Shown: positions 40,886 through 50,098, numbered from the stretch's first letter. The stretch: DNA of 64,000 nucleotides from CAIXSC01 sp046349915 (GCA_046349915.1 JAXMBL010000006.1:1-64000), one strand, 5' to 3'. Numbers and translations: made by a program. The notes: a model not told the origin generated them from the sequence alone.

Positions 40886-42115
40886 TCACATCGCGGAAAC
40901 AGGTTGAGTCGTTCCCATTTGAGTTCGCAGTTCGCCGCACTGTTGATTAAGCACTTGGCCGAACTCTTGGCCCGGCTCGGCCATCCAACGCAACAGGCCG
41001 CTGACAATCAACTCTTTGAGATACGCGAAAGAGAAGCCCGCGGACTGGGCCGCCAGATGCTCCACGGACTCCCGCGTCCATCCCGTCTCGACCACCAATC
41101 GCGAGTGCCAATGAGCCAGGTAGCTGATCCGCTCGGACAGCTCGGGCAAGCCGAAATGATACTTCCGATCAAACCGACTGGGTCGATCTAGAATGGCGGG
41201 ATCAATCCGCTCGGGATGGTTCGTCGTCGCAACCACCAGCATGCCGACATTCTTCTCGAAGCCATCCAGTTGATTGAGAAACACCGAACGATTTTCGTTG
41301 TTCACCAAGGCGTCTAAATCCTCGAAGATCAGCATGCACGGTCGAAGCTTGCGAGCGCGATCGAAGACGTCACGCAATAACTGCTCGCTGGTGTAATGCG
41401 GGTGCGAGAGATTCTGCACGTAGAGACTGGGGATGTTCAACTCGTTCACCAACGCACGCACGCAGTGAGTCTTGCCATTTCCCGGCGGTCCAATCAGCAA
41501 CGCGCCACGACGCCAGGCCACTCCGAGGGATTCGTAACGAGTTCGAGCATTAAGAAACCGGCGACAGTCTTCGCGGATGGTGTCCTTGAGCGTACCTGCT
41601 AACACGAGATCGTCGAACGTTGCATCGCGAGTCGCTCGCCACATTTCGCGACTCCGCTGCCAGTATCCATCGTGAAAAACCAAAATCGACTCGCCAGGAT
41701 CATTCGTCTTGCGATCGACATCCAGCAAAAACGACTCGGCGATCTCTTGAGTACCCGCCACGATCCAATAACGGCTTTCTCCCCCGCAACTGGTCTGCCA
41801 AGTCGCCTTCACCACCCATAGTCGCTTGTCGCCCCAGTCGACCGACCACACCACTTGCTCATGCGACGATATCAACCGATCGTCATCCTCGCCCCCCCAA
41901 TACATCAGCCTGACGGGCTGCGGCGAGCATTCCTCTTGGAATGTGCAGTGGCCCAGCCGGGAGTACTCGTCTAAGTCCACTCCAGTACACGGGACAATTC
42001 CTCCCCCTTTCGCCGCTTCACGCACCGCTTGCTCAAGCCGCAAGGGAGTTGCCGAGTCGGTGGGGGAGAGATTGGCGAGAAACAGGTCCGCGGGAAATTG
42101 AAAGGTTGGATTCAT
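40886..42115 (-). CDS. AAA-family ATPase
   Basis: From the ATG at 42115 the protein has 409 residues. An N-terminal domain of about 200 residues without a recognised family (containing DRKTNDPGESILVFHDGYWQRS) is followed by an AAA module: Walker A GPPGNGKTH, Walker B MLIFEDLDAL, sensor 1 VVATTNHPERIDPAILDRPSRFD (with SRF arginine finger) and a helical lid. It resembles BCS1/FtsH-type AAA domains. The frame continues upstream but has no ATG with a better context. The target is unknown; it is transcribed away from the DUF1501 gene. Confidence 0.88.
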   Translation of the reverse strand: MNPTFQFPADLFLANLSPTDSATPLRLEQAVREAAKGGGIVPCTGVDLDEYSRLGHCTFQEECSPQPVRLMYWGGEDDDRLISSHEQVVWSVDWGDKRLWVVKATWQTSCGGESRYWIVAGTQEIAESFLLDVDRKTNDPGESILVFHDGYWQRSREMWRATRDATFDDLVLAGTLKDTIREDCRRFLNARTRYESLGVAWRRGALLIGPPGNGKTHCVRALVNELNIPSLYVQNLSHPHYTSEQLLRDVFDRARKLRPCMLIFEDLDALVNNENRSVFLNQLDGFEKNVGMLVVATTNHPERIDPAILDRPSRFDRKYHFGLPELSERISYLAHWHSRLVVETGWTRESVEHLAAQSAGFSFAYLKELIVSGLLRWMAEPGQEFGQVLNQQCGELRTQMGTTQPVSAM

Positions 42116-42186
42116 GCCACTCAAGACGAGGCGAGAACTGGGGAGGTTCACGGTGAATTCTGGATTATTTGAAGGATGAGGGATTA

Positions 42187-42319
42187 TCGACGGACTAGAA
42201 GTCCGTCGCACGTAGCCCGCTCACTTCGTGAGCGGTCAGCCACGTGGTCGGCGAGCGCCCATCGTCGCCAGCCAAGCCTCGCCGTCGACCGGAGCGACGG
42301 ACTGGAAGTCCGTCGTACA
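42187..42319 (+). repeat. Composite palindromic element, copy 1
   Basis: The order is a GACGGACT palindrome (42189-42207), a CCGCTCAC-TTC-GTGAGCGG hairpin, a GTGGTCGGCGAGCGCC and GCCAGCCAA middle, and a second GACGGACT palindrome (42296-42314) ending CGTCGTAC. The same composite, longer by a few bases, occurs at 61714 and, inverted, at 63092. The hairpin arm carries a paired G-to-A/C-to-T change relative to other copies. It fills the gap between the AAA and DUF1501 genes. Confidence 0.8.
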
Positions 42320-42320
42320 T

Positions 42321-43865
42321 TTAATACCCCGATTCCCCTGGCAGCAACACTCCCAGGTCCGCCTCGCGTTTTCCGGTGATCGGCACCGGGCGACCTTCGG
42401 CGTCGGGAACCGTCGTATGGGGATCGATGCCCAAGAGATAAAAGGCAGCCGCCAATACATCCTTGGGCGACACCGGCGATTCGTCGACATCGCCGGCATG
42501 TTTGTCAGTGCGTCCGATGACTCGCCCGCGGTCAAAACCGCCGCCCGCATACACCTGCGAGTAGGCTCGCGACCAATGATGTCTCGCCGCCCCCTTCGGT
42601 TGGGAGTCGATCTGCGGAGTCCTGCCATGCTCACTCAACACCAGCACTAACGTTTCGTCGAGCATGCCGCGACGTTCTAGATCGAGAATCAACGCGCTAA
42701 AGGCTTGATCGAACACGGGCAACAAGAATTCTTTCAAGCGGCCATAGTGATTGTGATGCGTGTCCCACGAGCCGGCATTCAGTCCATAGGCGTCCCAGAA
42801 CACCGTGACGAACCGAGTGCCTGCTTCGACCAGTCGCCGAGCCGCCAGGCAGGACTGTCCAAACAGCGTCATGCCATATTCTTCGCGCATCGCCGACGAT
42901 TCACGCGTATAGTCCAGCGCCTCGTGAATTCTCCCCGACGTGATCAATGACTGCGCCATTTGCTGCTGAGCCGTGTAAGCTCGCACGCGTTCATTCTGGT
43001 CCAACTCGCGTCGAGCCGCGTTGAATTGCTCTAAGAGGGAATGGCGTAAACCGAAATCAGCAACTTGGCGTTCGTCGCTCCCTCGTAAACCGCTGGCCAG
43101 CGTGAGGCGATCGGTCGGCTGGATTCCCAAAAACGGGTCCTTGAACGCGCGACCTGGCCGAATCTCAGGGGCCAAGCGTGTCCCTTCGGCGGAGCAGTCG
43201 GTGTATACCGGATCGTAGCGCAAGCCCAGCATTCCTCCGTAGGGGCCCGCCAGCGGCGGATACTCGTTCTTCGATCCCATGACAAACGGCAAAGCCACGT
43301 TGCGGGGAGTCACGGAACGCCGCCCCGCTGCTCGCCGCTCATCCACGTAATCGACAATGGAACCAATGAAGGGCCATTGCCGCTTGTGACGAGGTTGAGC
43401 TTCGATCTTGGTGTCGACATCGGGAATGCCCGTCGTCGCATATACCGTCCCATGGAGCGGATAGGGGTGGGTGAGCGAGCGGACGATCGTCAGCCGGTCG
43501 GCGATCCGGGCAATCTTGGGGAGATGGTCCCCAATCTGCACGCCTGGAATACTGGTCGAGATCGCCTTCATCTCCCCCTGGATCTCGACGGGCGCGGAAG
43601 GCTTGGGGTCAAATGTCTCGTGCTGGGGAGGCGAACCGTATTTGTAGATGAGGATGCACGATCGAGCTCGCCCGAATCGCGGCCCCAGGCGAGTTGCCAT
43701 CGTCGACGTCGGTTTCGCGACTGACGCTTGTTCCGCCGAATAGACATCGCTCGCGGGCAGATGGCCGAGCGTCAAACCAAAAGCACCTAGTCCGCCAATA
43801 TGAAGCAGATCGCGCCGCGTTACTCCATCGCACAGTCGCTTCGGATTGCCCAGCAGCTTGATCAT
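42321..43865 (-). CDS. DUF1501 exported sulfatase-like protein, copy 4
   Basis: From the ATG at 43865 the protein has 514 residues, with Tat leader VTRRDLLHIGGLGAFGLTLGH and DUF1501 markers ARSCILIYKYGSPPQHETFDPKP, LTIVRSLTHPYPLHGTVYATTG, RFVTVFWDAYGLNAGSWDTHHNHYG, LVLVLSEHGRTPQID and RHHWSRAYSQVYAGGG. An ATG five codons upstream is possible. Unlike the other three copies, it has no DUF1549 partner; it follows the EF-hand/deiodinase-like gene by 62 bases. Confidence 0.9.
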   Translation of the reverse strand: MIKLLGNPKRLCDGVTRRDLLHIGGLGAFGLTLGHLPASDVYSAEQASVAKPTSTMATRLGPRFGRARSCILIYKYGSPPQHETFDPKPSAPVEIQGEMKAISTSIPGVQIGDHLPKIARIADRLTIVRSLTHPYPLHGTVYATTGIPDVDTKIEAQPRHKRQWPFIGSIVDYVDERRAAGRRSVTPRNVALPFVMGSKNEYPPLAGPYGGMLGLRYDPVYTDCSAEGTRLAPEIRPGRAFKDPFLGIQPTDRLTLASGLRGSDERQVADFGLRHSLLEQFNAARRELDQNERVRAYTAQQQMAQSLITSGRIHEALDYTRESSAMREEYGMTLFGQSCLAARRLVEAGTRFVTVFWDAYGLNAGSWDTHHNHYGRLKEFLLPVFDQAFSALILDLERRGMLDETLVLVLSEHGRTPQIDSQPKGAARHHWSRAYSQVYAGGGFDRGRVIGRTDKHAGDVDESPVSPKDVLAAAFYLLGIDPHTTVPDAEGRPVPITGKREADLGVLLPGESGY

Positions 43866-43927
43866 GGGATTCCGTCGCAAAGCCTGAGGTTTCAGGGCGA
43901 TCTACATGAACACGGCATCACAAGTTG

Positions 43928-45043
43928 CTAGGGCGATGTTTCGTCCAGCAGCGTCATCAGGAGAGCCTGCTCCATCTCGCCCGTCTTGAACCCATAAGGC
44001 CCCCGACCTCCCTTGTAAGCCACTCGACCCGCTCGGTCAATGATATAAAGTCGAGTCGGCATCGCGCTGTAGGCATGCCCCACTCGGTCATCGATCGCAT
44101 CGACCAGCAGCGGAATGGTGGGATTGAGTCGAGCGTGACAACGACCGGCCACCTCAATCCGCTCCGCGTAAGTGCTCGGCTGCTGTTCGCTAATGCCCAC
44201 CATTTCGTTGGAACGCATGGCCCAACCGCCGGTCGGATGAGCCTCACGCACGTAGATGGCCAAGAAATGAGCGAGATGTCCCCAGCGTGCCTGATTCTCT
44301 TCGACGCCCGGATACATCGAGCGGAACGGCCCGCAGGTAAAGTTCCCGAAACACAACACCACGGGCCGATCCCCCCGTAGCGACGACAATTGCACTTTTC
44401 GCCGACCGTCGAAAGTCTCGAGCTCGAAATCAGGCGCCAGCTCCTCGACTGCGGGCCCCTCCTGCATCGAACCAAGTTCGCCCGCGAAGAAACCGGCGAG
44501 CAGCGTTTCACGCGACGGGGCATCCCCTGGCAGAAAACTCGAGTGCATACCACTCAGCCAAGCATCGCGTAAACTGTTCGAAGTCAGATAACCTGGGCCG
44601 CCCGCCGCCGCATCGAAGAACGCCAGCCACTGCTCGCGAGTTAGTCGCCCATCTCCCGTGGTGTTGAGTCGACGAAACAAGCGGTTTACCAAGTAGGCAT
44701 GCTGTACCCACGGGTTGCGATCCGACCAATCCAGGTCTCCGCGGTCGATATGTCCGTCGCGGTTCCGATCGAGCCGTTCGAAGAATTCGACCGGGCCTAT
44801 AAACTTGGCTTGTTCCAGCGGCTGGTCGGGCGACTGGTGATGGCGAGCGGCCAGCCATTCCCAGCCGTACCGAGACTGACAGGGGCCGAACCAGCCATCC
44901 CCCGACTCCATCCGCGAGCCGGTCATGATGGCCAGGAACATGCGGATCGCCTCGGGAGGCGTTTGGCCGCGGTAATAGGCCTCGATCTCCTCGATGGGCA
45001 CATCGACTAACTCAGGCCCCACCTGTTCACATCGATGTCCCAT
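43928..45043 (-). CDS. EF-hand plus iodothyronine-deiodinase-like redoxin protein
   Basis: The 371 residues show a first EF-hand loop (DRNRDGHIDRGD, 92-103) and a degenerate second (NTTGDGRLTREQ, about 127-138), then a thioredoxin-fold domain from about 204. The deiodinase hallmarks are FGNFTCGPFRS (232-242), YVREAHPTGGWAM (264-276) and MPTRLYIIDRAGRVAYKGGRGP (329-349). In animal deiodinases the active residue in the FGSCTxPPF context is selenocysteine; here it is Cys237, codon TGC. There is no signal peptide. It sits 14 bases behind a sigma-factor gene. Substrate unknown; a thiol reductase or peroxidase-like role is likelier than iodine chemistry. Confidence 0.85.
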   Translation of the reverse strand: MGHRCEQVGPELVDVPIEEIEAYYRGQTPPEAIRMFLAIMTGSRMESGDGWFGPCQSRYGWEWLAARHHQSPDQPLEQAKFIGPVEFFERLDRNRDGHIDRGDLDWSDRNPWVQHAYLVNRLFRRLNTTGDGRLTREQWLAFFDAAAGGPGYLTSNSLRDAWLSGMHSSFLPGDAPSRETLLAGFFAGELGSMQEGPAVEELAPDFELETFDGRRKVQLSSLRGDRPVVLCFGNFTCGPFRSMYPGVEENQARWGHLAHFLAIYVREAHPTGGWAMRSNEMVGISEQQPSTYAERIEVAGRCHARLNPTIPLLVDAIDDRVGHAYSAMPTRLYIIDRAGRVAYKGGRGPYGFKTGEMEQALLMTLLDETSP

Positions 45044-45057
45044 GAGGCATTCCTCGC

Positions 45058-45768
45058 TCAGGCGTCAGATTCGGTCAGATAATCGCGTAACAATTCCAAC
45101 AACTCTAAGTCGGCCAACTCGGCTTCTAACTCTTCAGGCGTGGGAAACTCCAGCGTCGACCGGACCTCGTCCCGCAGGATTTCGGCCGCCGTCTGTCGAG
45201 CTCGGCTGCGCTGCTTGCGAAACGCGGCGGGCGACAATTCGCGTCCCACCGCGAGGCTGACAATTTCCGCCTGTCGCGTCGAATCTTCCTGGGGGTGGTC
45301 GAGCGAGACCTTGAGCACGTCGTAGCAGTAATTGCCGGGATTGCGACGCTGGTGACTTTCGAGCGACCGCCAGAGTTTGTCGAGCACGCACTTTTTCCAA
45401 GCGCGGGTCATTTCGAGATCCGCGTCGTGCAGCGTCTGATCGGGAATAGCAGCCAAAATTTCTGGCTCGGACTGGGGAGTGCGTTTCTTGCGGAGATGAC
45501 TCAATGCGGCATTCCGCACCGCGACCTTCAGATAGTCGCGGAATCGCCCGCGATCTTGGCTCGCACGCGGCAGTCCGCGTTCCACGAACTTGATGAAAAA
45601 CTCCTGAGCCACGTCTTGAGCATCATCATCGTTCCGCAGTATGGCGGTCAGATAGGCCAAGATTGCAGGACTGTAACGCAGAACGAATCGATCGGGTTCC
45701 TGGATGGAAGTCCAGCGAGTGCTAATTTCCGCCAAATCGATGCCCGGCGTCGAGTCCAGAGGTCGCAT
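45058..45768 (-). CDS. ECF-like sigma-70 factor
   Basis: From the ATG at 45768 the protein has 236 residues. Region 2 is visible (FVLRYSPAILAYLTAILRNDDDAQDVAQEFFIKFVERGL, with RFRDYLKVAVRNAALSHLRKKR for -10 binding), then a longer than usual linker and a region 4-like helix-turn-helix (LSPAAFRKQRSRARQTAAEIL). The style matches planctomycete-expanded sigma factors. It is probably the first gene of an operon with the EF-hand/deiodinase-like and DUF1501 genes, which it may control. No anti-sigma gene is next to it. The frame upstream of the ATG is short simple repeats. Confidence 0.85.
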   Translation of the reverse strand: MRPLDSTPGIDLAEISTRWTSIQEPDRFVLRYSPAILAYLTAILRNDDDAQDVAQEFFIKFVERGLPRASQDRGRFRDYLKVAVRNAALSHLRKKRTPQSEPEILAAIPDQTLHDADLEMTRAWKKCVLDKLWRSLESHQRRNPGNYCYDVLKVSLDHPQEDSTRQAEIVSLAVGRELSPAAFRKQRSRARQTAAEILRDEVRSTLEFPTPEELEAELADLELLELLRDYLTESDA

Positions 45769-45773
45769 GGGGA

Positions 45774-45847
45774 AAGGAAAAAGGAAAAAGGAAAAAGGAA
45801 GAGACGCCTTTGGATGACCAATGACCAATGACCAATGACCAGTGACC
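45774..45847 (+). repeat. Two simple tandem repeats upstream of the sigma factor
   Basis: A run of GGAAAAA units (about 45774-45800) is followed by ACCAATG units repeated about four times (about 45818-45847). They fill the gap between the sigma factor and response regulator genes and could shift promoter spacing if they change length. Confidence 0.75.
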
Positions 45848-46272
45848 TAATTCGCCAGCAACTTGGCTACGGCGTCTAGCAATCTGTCGATCGCGAAGGG
45901 CTTGCGAATGTAGTCGTCTATTCCCAGCATCTCGGCGTAGGCCTTATGCCGACTTCCCTCGTTGGCGGTGATCATGATGATCTTCATCGGCACGGGGCGG
46001 GAGCGACGCAGTTTCTCCAAGACCAGAAAGCCGCTGCGCTTCGGCATCATCATGTCCAGGATCAACAAGTCGGGATCCTCGGTCTCGGCTATGGCGAGTC
46101 CTTGATTGCCGTCCCTTGCGACCAGGACCTGATAGCCCTTGGCTTCCAGCGCGTAGGTCATCGTTTCGATGATCTCGGCGTCATCGTCGACCAACAAGAT
46201 CCGCTTCGGCTTGTTCGACGCCTCGTCGCCCGCGGCCTCCTTCGGACTCGCCTTATCCTTCTCCCTCGCCAT
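45847..46272 (-). CDS. Single-domain response regulator
   Basis: The 141-residue protein is a charged Lys/Glu N-terminus followed by one receiver domain: RILLVDDDAEIIETM (acidic pocket), phosphoacceptor Asp in DLLILDMMMPKRSG, switch Thr in IIMITANEG and Lys in YIRKPF. There is no output domain, so it acts through protein contacts or as a phosphate relay or sink. No histidine kinase lies in the window. Confidence 0.93.
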   Translation of the reverse strand: MAREKDKASPKEAAGDEASNKPKRILLVDDDAEIIETMTYALEAKGYQVLVARDGNQGLAIAETEDPDLLILDMMMPKRSGFLVLEKLRRSRPVPMKIIMITANEGSRHKAYAEMLGIDDYIRKPFAIDRLLDAVAKLLAN

Positions 46273-46529
46273 GTCGCAACCTTCGTCGAGTCAGAGTAAG
46301 TCTGGCCGCGAGTCGCAAATCGACAAACCGAGCGGTCAGACATCGCATAGAACTACCCGAGCGGTCGGTAAATTGCAACGCGGGTCGTTCCAGGAGAGCC
46401 TCTCCCTGAGAGGGGAAAGCACGCCCACCGCACGCCTTCCCAGCGGGGCCTTGCCTCATTTCACCCCGTGGAGCGACAATTTCAGGGAATGGGGCGGCGT
46501 CCCAACACCTCGGACGAAGGAGCGAAAAA

Positions 46530-47315
46530 ATGTTCAACAATCTGTTCACCGCCGACGAATTGGCTGCCTACCAGCGCGACGGCTACTTCCTGTGCAAAGG
46601 GCTGTTCGCCTTTGACGAAATTGACAAGTTGCGACAATTCGCGGAACAAGACCCGTCGTTTCGCGACAGCGTCTACGGCCGCAAGGACGCCACCGGGCTC
46701 GAAACAAAACTAGCCCTCTGGAACGACGCCAACGACAACCTCTATTCCATGTTCGCTCGCTCGCCCAGGATCGTGGATCGCATGGAGCAAGTGCTCGGCG
46801 GCGAAGTCTACCATTGGCACACCAAGATGATGCTGAAGGAGCCGCGCACAGGCGGCGCCTGGGAATGGCACCAAGACTACGGCTACTGGTACCACAACGG
46901 TTGCCTCTATCCACTACTCGCCAGTTGCCTCACGTCCGTCTCCCGATCAACTCGAGAAAACGGCTGTCTGCAAGTCCTCCGCGGCTCGCACCAACTCGGC
47001 CGCATCGACCACGTTCGCACGGGCGACCAAACGGGCGCTGACATGGAACGCGTCGAAGCCGCCCTGCAGCGCCACGAACTGGTTTACGTGGAGGCGGAAC
47101 CGGGCGATGCGTTATTCTTCGACGGCAACCTCCTCCACCGCAGCGACCAGAACCGCGCGGATTATCCTCGCTGGTCGATCATCTGCTGCTACAACGCGGC
47201 CCGAAACAGCCCCTACAAAGTCTCGCGACACCCCGCCTACTCGCCGCTGACCAAAGTCAGCGACGATGCCATTCGCGATTGGGTTCCGGAGACAGACTCG
47301 TTGAATCCTGTTTGA
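46530..47315 (+). CDS. PhyH-family Fe(II)/2-oxoglutarate dioxygenase
   Basis: The 261-residue protein fits the phytanoyl-CoA dioxygenase family: FTADELAAYQRDGYFLCKGLF at the start, the metal ligands HxD in WEWHQDYGYWYHNG, and a distal His in ALFFDGNLLHRSDQNRA followed by a 2-oxoglutarate-binding Arg/Ser context (RWSIICCYNAARN). AAGGAG lies seven bases before the ATG. The substrate cannot be inferred; bacterial relatives hydroxylate small metabolites. It is convergent with the next gene (7-base gap) and divergent from the response regulator. Confidence 0.9.
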   Translation: MFNNLFTADELAAYQRDGYFLCKGLFAFDEIDKLRQFAEQDPSFRDSVYGRKDATGLETKLALWNDANDNLYSMFARSPRIVDRMEQVLGGEVYHWHTKMMLKEPRTGGAWEWHQDYGYWYHNGCLYPLLASCLTSVSRSTRENGCLQVLRGSHQLGRIDHVRTGDQTGADMERVEAALQRHELVYVEAEPGDALFFDGNLLHRSDQNRADYPRWSIICCYNAARNSPYKVSRHPAYSPLTKVSDDAIRDWVPETDSLNPV

Positions 47316-47322
47316 AGCCAGC

Positions 47323-49173
47323 CTAGTTGCGTTTCAGTCCAAAGGCCGTGTAGTGGAAGCCCGTCTCATCGTTCGTCACGATTCCGCCGCCTGGGGCCAA
47401 GTACTTGGAAAAGACCGAGAAGGGCGGCAGTGGGTTGTCCTGCAAGGCCTTCTCGACAGATTGAAAGAACGGGTTGTTGCGAGCCTGGGTCGCGAGGGCT
47501 TGGCGAGCCCCATCGCCTTGAGCCAAGTCGTACATCTGCCGCATCTGTTCTTCGGGCCGACTGAACATCAACATCCCTGGTTTGGCGCCGCCTGCTTGGC
47601 GAGCAGCCTTGCTGGCGATGATCTTGTAGTCGAGTTGGTTGGCGAGCGACCGTTCGGGGTCGCTTTGGGCCGTGATGCAGCGTTTCAGCAAGGTCGCCGA
47701 GTCGGTGGCAATCAAGTAGTCGCCCAGGATCGCCACGCAAGGTTCGGGCTCGCGCAATCCTAATTGCCCGACCGTCTGACCTCGCAGAGCTTCTTCACGC
47801 CGTCTGCGATCTTCTTCACTCACCACCACTCGATGGAACACGACGCCGCCAAACGAGTCTTTTTCAAACCGTTTTTCATACTTGGCGAGCATCTTGTCCA
47901 AGGTGGCGCGAAACGCCGCGGCATCCTTGAGACGGGCGGCGACTAGCTGAGACTGGCTATTCAGGCGAGCCGGTTTTTCGAACCAGTTCAGGTAGGTGGC
48001 TCGCCCTTCAAAGGCAGCCAACAATTCACTCTCGAAGTCCACGCCCAAGGGATCGCCCACTCGCCGTTTCGCCAATCCCGCGAACGTCCCCTCGGTTTGG
48101 AAACTATCCACCAAGCGAGACATCTCGCGATAGGTGGCATCGAAGTCCCAATGGACAGTCATGTAAACCGCCACGTCGCCTGGCGCCCAAGGCTCGGGCG
48201 TTGAGTCGCCGGCCCCTAAGGTCAGCGCCTTCAATACGCCGCCTCGCGGACTGTCGAGCAACACGTGGACATGCTGCACCATCTCGAATTCGCCGGTCCC
48301 AAAAATCAAACTGCCGCCGATCCCTTGAAGTCCATCGAGTCCCACGGCGGGCAAGATCGCCAGCCCGGTTTGCGCCGCGATATTCCCGCGCGAACCGACG
48401 CGAAACAACTCAATGGGGTCGATATACCACTGAAAGTGCGGACGTTCGGCGCCCGCCGCGCCGCAACGACTCATGATCGCCGTAAACTCTTTGTTGTCAG
48501 CCAACCGGAGTTCGCCCTCCGGCGCCGTGCCATTCCAGGCCGCCAGCAGCGACTTGGCCATTTCCTTGTCGGTGGTCAACAGCAGAGTCCCCTCGCGGAT
48601 TCCCAGCGTAATGCTGGGCTGATTGCCGGCTGGCTGCCAATGTTCGAGCAGCACATCGCCAACCGCCTCGGTGGTTTTGGTTGCTCCTCGTTTCTCAATC
48701 TCCTCCTTGCCGCGTTCGAGCAGTCGCTGTACGGAGTCGATTTGGTCGCCGGCATCGAGCAGGAACACGACGACGGGACGACCTTCCTTTGGCGGCACCA
48801 ACGCCACGCAAAGCTCGCCCTGAGGAATGGAAAGGATCTTATCGAGTGGCAGCCCGACTTGATCTTGTACTTTCCCGAACGCTTCGGCCACCGAGCCGTA
48901 CAACTGCGACGCCAGCGGCCGGATCTGCTCATCCTCCAGCATCCGACCTAACGACCCTTCGCGAAATTTTTTGACAAATTCCCGCGAGTCCGGAACTTGG
49001 AGCATCCCCAGCGTGTTCTCAGGTAGGAGGAATGGCGCCGAAGGGCGTTCCGCACGTGCGGGCGAGGCGAATGAGGCAAAGATAAGCGACGCAACCAAGC
49101 TGGCGACGGCCACACAACTGGTCGCACGACGGCCAAACACATCAACATTCACTGATCCAGGAATCCAATTCAA
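47323..49173 (-). CDS. Large exported protein of unknown function
   Basis: From the TTG at 49173 the protein has 616 residues. This start is proposed because GAGGAG lies seven bases upstream and it leads directly into a signal peptide (SCVAVASLVASLIFASFASPARA); there is no in-frame ATG before the mature part, and a GTG at 49152 is the alternative. The mature protein is a soluble alpha/beta protein that looks like uncharacterised planctomycete exported proteins with several repeated beta-alpha units (LLPENTLGMLQVPDSREFVKKF, LCVALVPPKEGRPVVVFLLDAG, EPCVAILGDYLIATDSATLL). No catalytic motif is recognised. Confidence 0.8.
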   Translation of the reverse strand: MNWIPGSVNVDVFGRRATSCVAVASLVASLIFASFASPARAERPSAPFLLPENTLGMLQVPDSREFVKKFREGSLGRMLEDEQIRPLASQLYGSVAEAFGKVQDQVGLPLDKILSIPQGELCVALVPPKEGRPVVVFLLDAGDQIDSVQRLLERGKEEIEKRGATKTTEAVGDVLLEHWQPAGNQPSITLGIREGTLLLTTDKEMAKSLLAAWNGTAPEGELRLADNKEFTAIMSRCGAAGAERPHFQWYIDPIELFRVGSRGNIAAQTGLAILPAVGLDGLQGIGGSLIFGTGEFEMVQHVHVLLDSPRGGVLKALTLGAGDSTPEPWAPGDVAVYMTVHWDFDATYREMSRLVDSFQTEGTFAGLAKRRVGDPLGVDFESELLAAFEGRATYLNWFEKPARLNSQSQLVAARLKDAAAFRATLDKMLAKYEKRFEKDSFGGVVFHRVVVSEEDRRRREEALRGQTVGQLGLREPEPCVAILGDYLIATDSATLLKRCITAQSDPERSLANQLDYKIIASKAARQAGGAKPGMLMFSRPEEQMRQMYDLAQGDGARQALATQARNNPFFQSVEKALQDNPLPPFSVFSKYLAPGGGIVTNDETGFHYTAFGLKRN

Positions 49174-49372
49174 GACAAAGCTCCTCGTTGCCAGTCCTCT
49201 AGTTCCGAGCGATTCGGGACGCCCGCTGTGATCGATTCGACCGGTACTACCCAACGAGGTCGGGGGTGGGTTTCAGCGAGCATGGCGGGTGTGGCTTGCT
49301 GTATTCGCGGAAAATGACGAAGATGTTGTCAGCGACTCAACGAAATTGCGGAAAAATTTGGGAGAATGAACC

Positions 49373-50098
49373 ATGACGCGGACTTGGCGATATTTGGCGC
49401 TGGCGTCAGTCGCAACTTTGGTGACCGTCTGTTTTCCCGCGGCCAGTTCCGCTCAATTTGGCACTCTGACCAATCAAGGGTCGACTGCGGGCGGCAACAA
49501 CAGCCTTTCTGGTTCGTCGCTGGCCAGTTCGATCACGAGCATGACGCAGAATCGCGGTATGGATGCTCAAAGCCTGCGTGGCTTTGGCGGCGGCGACGCT
49601 TTTCGATCCGCCATTGGCGCCGACATGTTGGGGCAGACGATGTCGATGAACGCCATGGGCCGCAACATGATGGGCATGGGCATGATGGGCCGCATGGGCG
49701 GCTTCGGCAACCAATTTGGCATGATGAATCAGCAGCAGAGCAATCAGCGAGGCAAAGCCAATTTGCGCATCCCCATGCGAATTGGCTTTCGAGTTCCCGT
49801 GGCTCAGATGGCAGCTCGCTCGCAACAATTTGCGACTCGAGTTCCCAAAATCCCGGGCTTTGCGCAGGTCAGGGGTTTGTCAGTCGAGATGGACGGAGAA
49901 ACGGCGATTCTGCGGGGGACTGTGGAGTCGGAAGAGCAGCGGGATTTGATGGAACGGATGGCGAAGTTGGAACCGGGGATCTCGGCGGTGCGTAATGAAC
50001 TGTTGGTTGCTGCGGCTGATTCGCCGACGCCTGATTCGGGGAACTCGAATTCGTCGACGCCATCGGGAGAACTCCCCCCGCCGTCGGCGAATCGCTAG
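49373..50098 (+). CDS. Exported Gly/Met-rich protein with C-terminal BON domain
   Basis: The 241-residue protein has a signal peptide (LASVATLVTVCFPAASSAQ), then a Ser/Gly/Asn region, a Met/Gly-rich stretch (MGRNMMGMGMMGRMGGFG) and a BON-like domain (SVEMDGETAILRGTVESEEQRDLMERMAKLEPGISAVRNEL). BON domains commonly bind membranes. A Pro/Ser tail ends the protein. Its last approximately 230 bases overlap, on the opposite strand, the C-terminal coding region of the lipoprotein gene. Confidence 0.82.
   Translation: MTRTWRYLALASVATLVTVCFPAASSAQFGTLTNQGSTAGGNNSLSGSSLASSITSMTQNRGMDAQSLRGFGGGDAFRSAIGADMLGQTMSMNAMGRNMMGMGMMGRMGGFGNQFGMMNQQQSNQRGKANLRIPMRIGFRVPVAQMAARSQQFATRVPKIPGFAQVRGLSVEMDGETAILRGTVESEEQRDLMERMAKLEPGISAVRNELLVAAADSPTPDSGNSNSSTPSGELPPPSANR

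Noticed and set aside
44328..44336. Selenocysteine at the deiodinase-like active site
   Set aside because: The codon at the equivalent position is TGC (Cys), not TGA, so no recoding is needed.
45774..45847. Simple repeats read as the N-terminus of the sigma factor
   Set aside because: The upstream extension would encode Phe/Pro repeats from GGAAAAA units; the internal ATG at 45768 begins the conserved protein.
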